From assembly GCA_017999895.1 (NCBI GenBank), contig JAGNKY010000003.1, forward strand, positions 62,001 through 126,000: a stretch of DNA of 64,000 nucleotides, written 5' to 3'. Numbering within the stretch: position 1 is the stretch's first letter; every line of letters starts with the position of its first letter. A model generated the notes under the pieces. That model was not told where the DNA came from. It made no database searches and worked only from the letters and a program-made list of their open reading frames with translations. Shown here piece by piece: positions 20,300 through 28,608 of this stretch. A program made the position numbers and the translations under genes. Source of the stretch: Bacteroidales bacterium (GTDB lineage Bacteria > Bacteroidota > Bacteroidia > Bacteroidales > VadinHA17).

Positions 20300-21057
20300 G
20301 CTTTCATTTCTTTTTGTAAAAAATTAATTCTGCCCTGACTTTTGTAATCGGAAATTCTTTTTTCAGCCATTTTGATATATTCGGGCGAAAGCTCAATACC
20401 TAAATATTCTCTATCATTCATTAAAGCAGCAATAGCTGTTGTTCCCGACCCCATAAATGGGTCTAAAACAGTCTTTGCATAAGTTGAAGAGATAATACGG
20501 TCAATAAGCGCCACAGGAAATGGAGCAGGGTGGGGATTGTTCATCTCTTGCTTAAACTCCCATACATCACCGAGTGCGTTAGCCTTCGGAACAAGTTTGA
20601 AATCTGGTTTAGCAATTAGGTAAATCACCTCATAAGTCGGTAAAAAATATCCCTGATTGAAATTGATACCACCTTTACGTTTCCATATAATTATTTGTCG
20701 AATTGGAAAACCGCCAACAATATCTTGTCTGTCTTGCAACAAACCGTCCTGAACTCTCCATTTGTGATTATAAAAAATTGCTCCGTTCTGTGGAATTAAT
20801 CTTAACATTTCAGTAAGGCAATCTCGTTGCCACCTGACATATTCTTCGTGTGGCATACAGTCATTGTGATTGCTATAACCATTAACCAATTCAGCATTTT
20901 TCCATTTTCCGCCTCGTCCGTCTTTCATTCCGTTTCCCGTAGAGTTCTTTAGATTGTATGGCGGTGAAGTTATTATCAGGTCAATACTACCATCTGGAAG
21001 TTGTCGCATAACTTCTAAGCAGTCTCCCTGTATTATTTTGTTAAATTCCAATATCAT
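20296..21057 (-). CDS. Type II DNA methyltransferase (N6-adenine/N4-cytosine, beta class)
   Basis: 253 residues from the ATG at 21057 (MILEFNKIIQGDCLEV); an in-frame ATG at 21153 would add 32 unlikely residues. Motif IV DLIITSPPYN is near residue 29 and the SAM-binding motif I DPFMGSGTTA lies near the C-terminus, the order of the beta class. ATYEVIYL-like PTYEVIYLIAK and YLGIELSPEY complete the pattern. It modifies the site cut by the adjacent endonuclease. The gene is translationally coupled to it and lies ~110 bp downstream of a strong inverted repeat. Confidence 0.88.
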   Translation of the reverse strand: MILEFNKIIQGDCLEVMRQLPDGSIDLIITSPPYNLKNSTGNGMKDGRGGKWKNAELVNGYSNHNDCMPHEEYVRWQRDCLTEMLRLIPQNGAIFYNHKWRVQDGLLQDRQDIVGGFPIRQIIIWKRKGGINFNQGYFLPTYEVIYLIAKPDFKLVPKANALGDVWEFKQEMNNPHPAPFPVALIDRIISSTYAKTVLDPFMGSGTTAIAALMNDREYLGIELSPEYIKMAEKRISDYKSQGRINFLQKEMKA

Positions 21058-21163
21058 TTCCCTTATAAAGTCAAGGTTTAAATTTAAACAAAAAATCCTT
21101 TGTATTGTAAGAAACTTATTAACAGCACTGTCGTCTTTTAGCCTTGCCGGCAACTTAATAGCG

Positions 21164-21257
21164 TTTTATACACAGTCTTATTTTACTTTACCCATTAAAG
21201 TTATAAAAAAATTTTAAGTATATATTGGATTGGATTTAAATAAGATTGTGTATAAAA
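21164..21257. repeat. 22-bp inverted repeat bounding a 50-bp AT-rich segment
   Basis: Arms at 21164-21185 and 21236-21257 match at 20 of 22 positions; the core is TTTTATACACA(G/A)TCTTA. The 50-bp spacer is too long for a terminator loop. On the minus strand the spacer contains TAACTTTA, one base from the Bacteroidota -7 box, pointing at the methyltransferase gene. It could bound an invertible promoter or be the ends of a tiny transposable element. Confidence 0.6.
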
Positions 21258-21500
21258 ATGAGTTGGACCATGCCGTGTATATCTATGGGCATTCTATCGA
21301 TATATTTTCTTATTTACCTGATTCAGAATGAGTCAAGGTGTAGGATTTTACTTAGATGCAGATGCGCTTTGCCCAACCGAATTCCAAAGGATTCAGGTCC
21401 AAGGTGGGTGTCCATGTGCAAGAACCATTACAAAGCTGCCTTGGGAGCAGAAACATAAGCAAAAAGTATGATAAGTTTATTAAACATAGCACCGTCCGTG
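21258..21500. other. Intergenic stretch with a shared cassette-end-like sequence
   Basis: No convincing gene. At its right end (about 21486-21504, minus strand) the sequence CTAACACGGACGGTGCTAT overlaps the stop codon of the neighbouring gene and recurs identically at 34868, followed in both places by related sequence (TTAATAA ... TCAT ... TTTTTGC). The rest is unremarkable. Confidence 0.5.
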
Positions 21501-22721
21501 TTAGCTGTTAGGACTATTTTTAATTTCAATTGTAAGTTCCTTCTCTATTTTTGTCAAAATATTTTTTGCATACAACTCTATTTTTATTACAAAGGATTCA
21601 ACCTCTATTTTATCAGATGCTATAATCCTTAATGGTTCTTGAAAGGAATCTGTTTTTATTAAGTGTCTAATGTTTCCCAAATGTTCTTTGATTAGAAATT
21701 CTTGATCGTTTTCCTTAACATCTGGATAATACATAAATGATGTATCAAAGCTACTTAGATAGGATTCTTTATTCGGATCAGGGTAGATTTGTGTTGAGAC
21801 AAATAATCCATCAATTTTGGGAATCTTAATTATTATAGTTGCATCTTCAATATATTGATTTCCTTTGTTGTAGATGGATAGATTATACTTAGTTGCCTGC
21901 TTTTCATATATTTCAAATAGGTCATGCTTTAAGTAGGTTCCTTCCACCTTTTTCAAGTTATTCTCAAGGGTTGGAATATCTCTATTTTCATAAGGTATCT
22001 CAGTACCTTTAATTGAAGCAAGCGTAATTGCAAAAGAATCATTAAAACTACCAGGAAAAATATTCTTAATTCCCATATTTTTAAATAATTCCGTTTCCTT
22101 CCTTTTTTTCTCAAGGATGGTTTCAATTTTCTCCTTTTTTACTTGTGAAGGTCTTTTAATTTTTTCTAATGATTTTACTAAAAGAACGTTTTGGAATGAA
22201 TTCGTTTCCAGAATAAATTCAACTTCTCCAGTAAATGAATTATCTGTGATCCTGTTTTGCAAATATTTATCATAATCTGATCTAATCAGACGGGTTTGAT
22301 GGGTACCTTTTCTAATATAACTATCTCCCTTATGGAGTTTATTTGGACCATTCCCAAATTCCTTTTTCATCATGTATGGCGGATTATTGCAAGATGAAAG
22401 CCTGAAAATCCCAAATACATTTTGTTGAAGTTTGTAAGAGAAATAGTCTATTGCCAAATCTGGTTCAATATTTTCATATACAAGTTGTTGATAAATAGCA
22501 GCATCTGTGATTTTACTTCTTAATCCGACAATTCCCCTATTTCCAGGATAGGTAGGTTTTAATCCGATGATTATAAAACGATCCTCTCTTGTAAAGGCAT
22601 TTGCCATCGAAATGATGTCTTTAAGGAAAGAAGTAAAATTATCTTTATGATATTCCTCCCTTTTAAAGTCTAGTCTAACATTTTCATTCTCAAATAATAT
22701 TAGATCGTCAATCTCTTCCAT
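21501..22721 (-). CDS. AlbA_2/Schlafen-type putative nucleic-acid-binding protein
   Basis: 406 residues. Residues ~5-135 fit the AlbA_2 (divergent AAA_4, Schlafen-like) domain: ENENVRLDFKREEYH, then SFLKDIISMANAFTREDRFIIIGLKP and the late YIRKGTHQTRLIRSDYDKY. The C-terminal half is beta-rich and unrecognised (YNLSIYNKGNQYIEDATIIIKIP). Such proteins are common in mobile defence islands and may bind RNA or act as sensors. The stop codon lies inside a GCTAACACGG motif shared with the next gene upstream. Function is unknown. Confidence 0.6.
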   Translation of the reverse strand: MEEIDDLILFENENVRLDFKREEYHKDNFTSFLKDIISMANAFTREDRFIIIGLKPTYPGNRGIVGLRSKITDAAIYQQLVYENIEPDLAIDYFSYKLQQNVFGIFRLSSCNNPPYMMKKEFGNGPNKLHKGDSYIRKGTHQTRLIRSDYDKYLQNRITDNSFTGEVEFILETNSFQNVLLVKSLEKIKRPSQVKKEKIETILEKKRKETELFKNMGIKNIFPGSFNDSFAITLASIKGTEIPYENRDIPTLENNLKKVEGTYLKHDLFEIYEKQATKYNLSIYNKGNQYIEDATIIIKIPKIDGLFVSTQIYPDPNKESYLSSFDTSFMYYPDVKENDQEFLIKEHLGNIRHLIKTDSFQEPLRIIASDKIEVESFVIKIELYAKNILTKIEKELTIEIKNSPNS

Positions 22722-22774
22722 AATTGTTGATTATTTTTAAAATATCCAATCATCATTGATGCCATGTTAGGTCT

Positions 22775-22912
22775 TACAGCTAACAGTTTGGCATATAAGT
22801 AGTGGCGGTTTTTGGAGCGAGTCATTGTCAACCTAGGCAGAAACTTAATTAGAAGTACTGCACTACTATGCAACCTACAAAGCCCACCATTACTTAATTG
22901 CCGTGTTAGCGC
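22775..22912 (-). repeat. attC-like imperfect hairpin between two single-gene units
   Basis: The ends GCTAACA and TGTTAGC are perfect complements. After a short unpaired spacer come GGCA/TGCC and then an inner stem, AAGTAGTGGCGG against CCCACCATTACTT read in reverse, with about 10 of 12 positions matching. This R-box, spacer, L-box, long-stem layout is that of integron attC sites; the core triplets AAC and GTT are in place, although the 7-mers fit the RYYYAAC/GTTRRRY consensus only partly. The upstream gene's TAA lies inside the R-box, as in cassettes. Confidence 0.45.
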
Positions 22913-24099
22913 ATGTCATTATTAGTATCAATAACAAATTTGTCAACTATTGATTTCAAATATCTATATTCAATTTTGTAAAAATCAAACAAAACAAAAA
23001 GATTGCTAACTATATCATTAACTAGTTCTGGTAATTTGCTTTCAATTTCCGAAATAGAAGTAGTCAATTCAGACGTACACTCATTTTCATTTGAAATTAG
23101 AGTTTTACGTGCAAATCTAAAATTTGCAAAATTTATGGTGTTTTTGAAAATCCCGGAATGCTTAATACTTATTTTTATTTTTTCATTTACAGGCAAGTTA
23201 CATCTGGAATAAAAACGAGAAACGTACATTAACAATTCTGTTATTCTTTTTATTCTAACTTCCGGAATTATAGAATCCTTAAAATTAGGGTCTTCATATA
23301 GGCTTCTGAAAATAAATATTTGTCCGTTTTTTCTCAAATATGTATAATCAAATGAAGGATTTACGGGATACCCATTTACTTCAGAAATAATGCCATCAGC
23401 TTTTGACATTGGCCTAAACTCTGGTACATTTTTATATATAATTCCAATAGGCCAACCAAAAGTGTCAATTTGTGATTCATCAGCAATATCCAATAAGTTA
23501 TTTTGTGGAATATTTAATATTTCTCTTATTGTAGATACTAAAACTTCCATATACCTCTTAAATCCAAGTGTTTTGAATTTTTCAAACACGTAATTGTGCT
23601 GATTTACTAGCCAAGTCTCATCCCAGAGGGGTTTTTCAACTCTTTTTGTATTAGGTTTTATAATTGATAATCTTCTATTTATTTTATCAGTTAGCTTTTC
23701 CTTAAACTCATCAATATTTTTACTATCCCAAAATAATATGTCATATCCAGTTACATCAAAGTGAATTTTAGGGCCACCTTTTTTATAATTTACACTTTCA
23801 AAATGATGGTCTTCACGTACTGTAAATATTAAGTTTTTATACTTATCTAATCCCATTGCATATCCAACTTCCAAATAGCAGTTTGGCCTTTCATTTGTTA
23901 AGTCGGCAATTATTATTTCCGCCTTTTCAATACATTCTGTGATTTCCTTTTTTAATAAATTCCCTTCATTATCTTGGTCAATCCTTTTAGGCGTCAGGTT
24001 TGCAGCCTCTATAGCGGGAATAAAAATATCGGTATACAATTTATCTAATTCTGTATTCCCAATCTGCATTATTACAAAAGCTATACTTGTGTCATCCAT
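22906..24099 (-). CDS. TIR/deoxyribosyltransferase-like domain protein, probable defence gene
   Basis: 397 residues. Residues 1-140 form a Rossmann-like domain: FVIMQIGNTELDKLYTDIF, then CIEKAEIIIADLTNERPNCYLEVGYAMGL, in which the glutamate of YLEVGYAMG sits where TIR-like and nucleoside deoxyribosyltransferase-like enzymes keep their catalytic Glu. The C-terminal ~230 residues are unrecognised and mixed alpha/beta. Proteins of this kind cleave or sense nucleotides in bacterial immunity. It stands in a one-gene unit with an attC-like end. The domain call is by motif; an anti-phage role is inference. Confidence 0.6.
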   Translation of the reverse strand: MDDTSIAFVIMQIGNTELDKLYTDIFIPAIEAANLTPKRIDQDNEGNLLKKEITECIEKAEIIIADLTNERPNCYLEVGYAMGLDKYKNLIFTVREDHHFESVNYKKGGPKIHFDVTGYDILFWDSKNIDEFKEKLTDKINRRLSIIKPNTKRVEKPLWDETWLVNQHNYVFEKFKTLGFKRYMEVLVSTIREILNIPQNNLLDIADESQIDTFGWPIGIIYKNVPEFRPMSKADGIISEVNGYPVNPSFDYTYLRKNGQIFIFRSLYEDPNFKDSIIPEVRIKRITELLMYVSRFYSRCNLPVNEKIKISIKHSGIFKNTINFANFRFARKTLISNENECTSELTTSISEIESKLPELVNDIVSNLFVLFDFYKIEYRYLKSIVDKFVIDTNNDMR

Positions 24100-24400
24100 A
24101 ATTGTCTGCTTTTATGCTTTGCGCTAATTGTTTATATATCTATCAAAAGTAAAAAATATTTTTCTATTTTTAGTTCCCTGTGCCTTTTGTTACTCACCTC
24201 TGAATTAAGGTAATTTCTTGTCAATGCCTTTCAATGATTTTTGTATCGAATGTAATAATGATTTTATTCTTTGTTTTTTGATCAAATTAAAGAACCGGAC
24301 ATCCTTAATTGATTACTTGCATTCATTCCTGCTTGCTTAAAACATATATTTCATTACCGCTCGCATGGAATATTTTCCATGAATCAATATTATTTCATGT

Positions 24401-24431
24401 TTTGTTTGTTTTGTTGAATTTATTATCTTTG
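24401..24431 (+). promoter_or_regulatory. Promoter of the thiamin operon
   Basis: TTTG at 24401-24404, a 19-bp spacer, then TATCTTTG at 24424-24431 match the Bacteroidota primary sigma consensus (TTTG and TAnnTTTG). Transcription would start just before the riboswitch P1 stem. Confidence 0.75.
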
Positions 24432-24436
24432 TTCCC

Positions 24437-24523
24437 AATACCGTTGGGGGTGCTTGAAAAAACAGGCTGAGAAAATACCCCTGAACCTGATATGTATAAT
24501 AACAGCGGAGGGAAATGGTATAT
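24437..24523 (+). promoter_or_regulatory. TPP riboswitch (THI element)
   Basis: The conserved pieces occur in order: GGGGGTGC, the CTGAGA core (about 24466), ATACCC, GAACCTGAT, and CAGCGGAGGGAAA. P1 is closed by ATACC at 24438-24442 and GGTAT at 24517-24521. It senses thiamin pyrophosphate and precedes the methyltransferase-thiM-thiE-thiL-thiD-tenA operon. Confidence 0.95.
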
Positions 24524-24546
24524 TGGATTAAAGCAAATATTTATAT

Positions 24547-24576
24547 ACCGTTTCGTTCCTGACGAAGCGGTTTTTT
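24547..24576 (+). terminator. Riboswitch-controlled terminator with competing antiterminator
   Basis: ACCGTTTCGT and ACGAAGCGGT form a 10-bp stem (one G-U pair) followed by TTTTTT. The upstream segment GAAATGGTATATT (about 24512-24524), which contains the 3' strand of riboswitch P1, is nearly complementary to TATATACCGTTTC (24543-24554), which contains the terminator's 5' arm. Ligand binding would sequester the P1 strand and let the terminator form, switching the operon off. Confidence 0.88.
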
Positions 24577-24589
24577 ATTACTTATTACT

Positions 24590-25291
24590 ATGAAAGATAG
24601 TTTTGATATGTATGCTGAAAAATACGATACATGGTTCCTGAAGAACAAAAATGTGTTGTATTCCGAACTAAAACTGGTGGCTCATTTCCTGAAAAATGCA
24701 GGCGATATCTTATCCGTTGGGTGCGGCAGCGGACTATTCGAGATGCTTCTGAAAAAAGAATTCAATATCTCCGTAAAATATGGAATTGAACCTTCGAAAT
24801 CCATGGCTGAAATTGCTGAAAAACGCGGAATGATTGTAACAATAGAAACTGCCGAAGAGGGCGATTTTGGCGAGAACCAATACGATACTATCCTCTTTAA
24901 CGGCACGACAAGTTATTTAAAAGACTTGCAGAAGGCTTTCAACAAAGCATACAAAGCCTTACGCAAAAACGGCAGAATTGTGGTTATTGATGTTCCGAAA
25001 GAGAGTTCGTACGCCATGCTCTACAGTCTGGCGAAAGTGCTTGGCACCTGGGATCATCCTATGCTCGAAGGCATACAGCCACGCGACCCTTATCCTATTG
25101 AATTCGTAAAAGCCGCAAGTTGGAGAACTACTGCGGAAAAAACCATGCTCTTACAGAAAGAGGGATTTTCGGATTTTGCTTACGCACAAACCCTCACAAA
25201 ACATCCGGTGTATTCCGATAATGAACTTGAAGAGCCTGTGGAGGGATTCGATTGCGGCGATTATGTTGCTATCTGTGCATATAAAAAATAA
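24590..25291 (+). CDS. Class I SAM-dependent methyltransferase in the TPP operon
   Basis: 233 residues. The SAM motif [15 protein letters not shown] is near residue 42, with [21 protein letters not shown] and [12 protein letters not shown] as the next strands. It is the first gene after the TPP riboswitch and lies 4 bp before thiM, so it is regulated as a thiamin gene although it is not a standard biosynthetic enzyme. It resembles the small methyltransferase at 30168-30797 in its opening ([12 protein letters not shown] against LNEYEQWFIEN). Substrate unknown; a thiamin degradation product or thiazole precursor is a reasonable guess only. Confidence 0.85.
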   Translation: MKDSFDMYAEKYDTWFLKNKNVLYSELKLVAHFLKNAGDILSVGCGSGLFEMLLKKEFNISVKYGIEPSKSMAEIAEKRGMIVTIETAEEGDFGENQYDTILFNGTTSYLKDLQKAFNKAYKALRKNGRIVVIDVPKESSYAMLYSLAKVLGTWDHPMLEGIQPRDPYPIEFVKAASWRTTAEKTMLLQKEGFSDFAYAQTLTKHPVYSDNELEEPVEGFDCGDYVAICAYKK

Positions 25292-25295
25292 AATC

Positions 25296-26096
25296 ATGAT
25301 ATCAATAAAATCTTTAATTGACGATTTAAATACTATACGTATTAAATCGCCACTCGTGCACAACATCACCAATTATGTGGTAATGAACAGCTCGGCAAAT
25401 GCCTTGCTTGCTATCGGGGCCTCTCCTGTTATGGCACACGCTGTCGAAGAGGTCGAGGATATGGTAAATATAGCATCTTCCCTGGTTATAAATATCGGAA
25501 CTCTTAGCAAAAAGTGGGTCGATGCTATGATAAAAGCCGGAAAGACAGCCGCAGAAAAAAATATTCCGGTGGTTTTTGATCCGGTCGGAGCAGGAGCTAC
25601 TCCTTATAGAACCGAAACAGCTCTTAAGATTATAAAGGAATGTAGTCCTGCAGTTATTCGTGGTAATGCTTCTGAAATTATGGCACTTATCGGTAATGAA
25701 AGCAATACAAAAGGAGTTGACAGCATCTCTTCTCCTGAAGCCGCACTTAACGCCGCAACCTCACTTGCACAAGAAACAGGAGCAGTGATCGTAATAAGCG
25801 GCCCTATAGATTATGTTATTGATAATCTCTTTGTGATTAAAGTCAAAAACGGTTCACCAATGATGGGAAAAGTCACAGGAATGGGTTGTTCGGCCACCGC
25901 TCTTATTGGCGCTTTTGTTGCTGTAAATAATAATATCCATGCAGCATCGGCACATGCGATGACCGTGATGGGCATCGCGGGCGAAATAGCAGCAGATAAA
26001 TCAACTGGACCAGGCTCGATGCAGACGAATTTTCTGGATGCTTTATATACTCTCTCGGATAAAGAAATAATAAGTCGATATAATGTCGAATCATGA
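25296..26096 (+). CDS. thiM: Hydroxyethylthiazole kinase
   Basis: 266 residues from the ATG at 25296 ([29 protein letters not shown]). Family motifs are all present: [43 protein letters not shown] and the catalytic [17 protein letters not shown] with its cysteine. It phosphorylates salvaged 4-methyl-5-hydroxyethylthiazole for ThiE. It follows the methyltransferase by 4 bp. Confidence 0.97.
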   Translation: MISIKSLIDDLNTIRIKSPLVHNITNYVVMNSSANALLAIGASPVMAHAVEEVEDMVNIASSLVINIGTLSKKWVDAMIKAGKTAAEKNIPVVFDPVGAGATPYRTETALKIIKECSPAVIRGNASEIMALIGNESNTKGVDSISSPEAALNAATSLAQETGAVIVISGPIDYVIDNLFVIKVKNGSPMMGKVTGMGCSATALIGAFVAVNNNIHAASAHAMTVMGIAGEIAADKSTGPGSMQTNFLDALYTLSDKEIISRYNVES

Positions 26097-26145
26097 AAAA
26101 ATAATCACAATGAATTAATTCATTTAGAATTTTAAAATGTAAACT

Positions 26146-26790
26146 GTGAAAAACTTTGATCCCGCTCTGTACCTTGTAACCGACCGCCTTCTTTCCCGGG
26201 AACGGCCTATTGAGTTCATTGTCGAACAAGCTGTTAAAGGCGGCGTAACTATGGTACAGCTAAGAGAAAAAAATTGTTCAACGCTCGAATTCGTCAAACT
26301 TGCAATTTCGCTCAAGAAGCTTCTTGCTCATTTCCATGTCCCATTGATAATCAACGACCGGCTCGATGTTGCTCTGGCTTCCGATGCCGACGGCTTGCAT
26401 ATCGGTCAGGAAGACATGCCATGTAACATTGCGCGAAAAATCCTGGGAAATGACAAAATCATAGGGCTTTCGGTCGAAAGTTTCGATCAGGCTCTTGAAG
26501 CAAATAATCTGGATGTTGATTATATCGGCATCTCCCCTGTGTTCGTTACAGGCACAAAACCGGAGCTTACAAGCGCACTTGGACTTGCAGGAATCCGTAA
26601 AATTTCCAGCGTTTCAAAACATCCTGTGGTGGCTATTGGAGGTATCAATGCAAAAAATGCTGCCGAGGTGTTAATGGCTGGCGCTGACGGCCTGGCCGTT
26701 GTTTCAGCCATAGTCTCTGCCGACGACCCTATGAAAGCTGCCCGCGAACTAAGAAAAATTATCGACATATTTAAAAATAGCAGTCAATGA
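26146..26790 (+). CDS. thiE: Thiamin phosphate synthase
   Basis: 214 residues, starting with GTG (VKNFDPALYLVTDR). TIM-barrel motifs include GGVTMVQLREKN, INDRLDVALASDADGLHIGQEDMP, GLSVES, DYIGISPVFVTGTK and VAIGGINAKNA. It couples HMP-pyrophosphate with thiazole phosphate. It follows thiM after ~50 bp and overlaps thiL by ATGA. Confidence 0.97.
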   Translation: MKNFDPALYLVTDRLLSRERPIEFIVEQAVKGGVTMVQLREKNCSTLEFVKLAISLKKLLAHFHVPLIINDRLDVALASDADGLHIGQEDMPCNIARKILGNDKIIGLSVESFDQALEANNLDVDYIGISPVFVTGTKPELTSALGLAGIRKISSVSKHPVVAIGGINAKNAAEVLMAGADGLAVVSAIVSADDPMKAARELRKIIDIFKNSSQ

Positions 26791-27794
26791 AATTAAGCGA
26801 GATAGGAGAATTCGGATTCATCGAACGAATTGCAGATAAGTTCCGGCATCTGGTTTTACCCAACTTTTTGGGCATCGGCGATGACTGCGCCATAATACCT
26901 TACAATGAAAAAGAAGATTATGTTATTACAACCGACCTGTTAATCGAAGATATTCATTTTCTGAAACATCGAATCACGCCCGAACAGCTTGGTCATAAGT
27001 CACTCGCAGTAAACCTGAGCGATATAGCCGCTATGGGCGCAGAGCCGGTGGCATCATTTCTGTCAATAGGAATTCCGGCCGAAACCGAAGTGGAATTTCT
27101 CGATGCTTTTCTGGAAGGCTATCATAAGCTTTCTCAGAAATATAATGTTCAGCTTCTGGGCGGAGACACAACAAAATCAAAGAAGTACCTTACGATTAAC
27201 GTGGCAGTTGCAGGTAAATGCAGTAAAGGCAATGCCCGGTTACGCTCCATGGCTCAGAGCGGAGAGGTTGTGTGCGTGACAGGTTTTCTGGGCGATTCGG
27301 CCGGGGGACTGGAGGTTTTGTTAAATAACCTCCCGGAAACAGAAGATAACCTCCGTTTGATTTCAAGCCACCATCTGCCCGAACCGCAAATAAATGAAGG
27401 ATTATGGCTCGCCAGTCACCCTGAAACACATGCAATGATAGATGTGTCGGACGGCATTTCATCCGACCTGATGCATATCTTAAAAGCTTCGGGAAAGTCA
27501 GCTATCGTTGACCTCGATAAGATACCTGTTTCGGATACACTCAGAAGAACAGCATACAGAGAAGGCTGGAATCTCGACAAACTCGCAACTTCCGGAGGCG
27601 AAGATTATGTTTTGCTGTTTACAGCAGAAGCTGGTTCATTCGAATCATTAAATGCGGGTTACAAAAAGGCCTTCGACAGATATCTGATACAAATCGGGGA
27701 AATCACCGAAGGGGAACCACGGATAAACTGGATTAAAGGCGGGCAAAAGGTTACGTTAAATAAACATGGGTTCGATCACTTCGTAATATCATAA
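26787..27794 (+). CDS. thiL: Thiamin-monophosphate kinase
   Basis: 335 residues. GIGDDCAIIPY (metal/ATP site), TTDLLIEDIHF, HKSLAVNLSDIAAMGAEP, LLGGDTTKS and the C-terminal IDVSDGISSDL and SGGEDYVLLF motifs identify it. It makes TPP from thiamin phosphate, the last step of the pathway. It is coupled to thiE (ATGA) and followed by thiD after 4 bp. Confidence 0.97.
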   Translation: MKLSEIGEFGFIERIADKFRHLVLPNFLGIGDDCAIIPYNEKEDYVITTDLLIEDIHFLKHRITPEQLGHKSLAVNLSDIAAMGAEPVASFLSIGIPAETEVEFLDAFLEGYHKLSQKYNVQLLGGDTTKSKKYLTINVAVAGKCSKGNARLRSMAQSGEVVCVTGFLGDSAGGLEVLLNNLPETEDNLRLISSHHLPEPQINEGLWLASHPETHAMIDVSDGISSDLMHILKASGKSAIVDLDKIPVSDTLRRTAYREGWNLDKLATSGGEDYVLLFTAEAGSFESLNAGYKKAFDRYLIQIGEITEGEPRINWIKGGQKVTLNKHGFDHFVIS

Positions 27795-27798
27795 TAAT

Positions 27799-28608
27799 AT
27801 GGAGAGGCAATATAAAAGGGTGCTGACTATTGCGGGAAGCGACTCGGGAGGCGGAGCCGGCATACAGGCCGATATAAAAACCATCTCGGCTTGCGGATGC
27901 TATGCAATGTCGGCCATCACGGCTATAACAGTCCAGAATACAACCGGTGTGAGCGGAGTTTATCCAGTTCCACCCGAAGCAGTGAGCGGACAAATCATCG
28001 CAGTGCTAGACGATATCGGAACAGATGCAGTAAAAATCGGAATGCTGTACTCTTCGGAAATCATCATGGCAGTAAAAGATGCACTCGAAAAATATAGAAT
28101 CAAAAACATCGTACTCGACCCTGTCATGGTGGCTGCATCGGGCGATAAACTCTTACAGAATGAGGCTATCGAGACATTAAAAAAAGAACTCATACCCCTG
28201 GCAAGGATTATAACACCAAATATTCCGGAAGCCGGGATACTGCTTGGAGAAAAGATACAATCGAACAATATGGCTGAAATGGCAGTAAAGTTATCAATGA
28301 ATAAGAGTGTTTCAGTTCTCCTGAAAGGAGGTCATCTGACCGGTAATGACCTTACAGATATCTTCTATAATGCAGAGGACGATTCAGTGATAGAGCTGAA
28401 ATCGAAGAGAGTAGTAACCGGAAACAACCATGGTACAGGCTGCACTTTATCATCGGCTGTTGCATCATTCTTAGCTAAAGGATTAACTTTAAACGATGCC
28501 GTACAAAATGCCAGGGATTATATATACCAGGCAATCGTCAATGGAGCAGAATATACTCTGGGTAAAGGACACGGCCCTGTCCATCATTTTTATAATTTCT
28601 GGAAGTGA
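27799..28608 (+). CDS. thiD: Hydroxymethylpyrimidine (phosphate) kinase
   Basis: 269 residues. LTIAGSDSGGGAGIQADIKT (substrate loop), ITAITVQNT, VKIGMLYS, VLDPVMVAASGDKLL and NNHGTGCTLSSAVAS (anion hole and catalytic Cys) are typical. It phosphorylates HMP twice to the pyrophosphate used by ThiE. Its TGA overlaps the tenA ATG by one base. Confidence 0.97.
   Translation: MERQYKRVLTIAGSDSGGGAGIQADIKTISACGCYAMSAITAITVQNTTGVSGVYPVPPEAVSGQIIAVLDDIGTDAVKIGMLYSSEIIMAVKDALEKYRIKNIVLDPVMVAASGDKLLQNEAIETLKKELIPLARIITPNIPEAGILLGEKIQSNNMAEMAVKLSMNKSVSVLLKGGHLTGNDLTDIFYNAEDDSVIELKSKRVVTGNNHGTGCTLSSAVASFLAKGLTLNDAVQNARDYIYQAIVNGAEYTLGKGHGPVHHFYNFWK

Noticed and set aside
21246-21458. 70-codon plus-strand frame between the R-M pair and the AlbA_2 gene
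   Set aside because: No recognisable content, and the stretch holds the repeat sequences described; not supported as a gene.
21371-21505. A second complete attC site after the AlbA_2 gene
   Set aside because: A GTTGGGC box exists at about 21371-21377 (minus strand), but the arms next to it do not pair with the CTAACACGGACGG side, so only the one hairpin at 22.8 kb is reported.
16901-24130. tRNA-Pro as attachment site of an integrated island
   Set aside because: No repeat of the tRNA 3' end was found near the far side, and no integrase is present.
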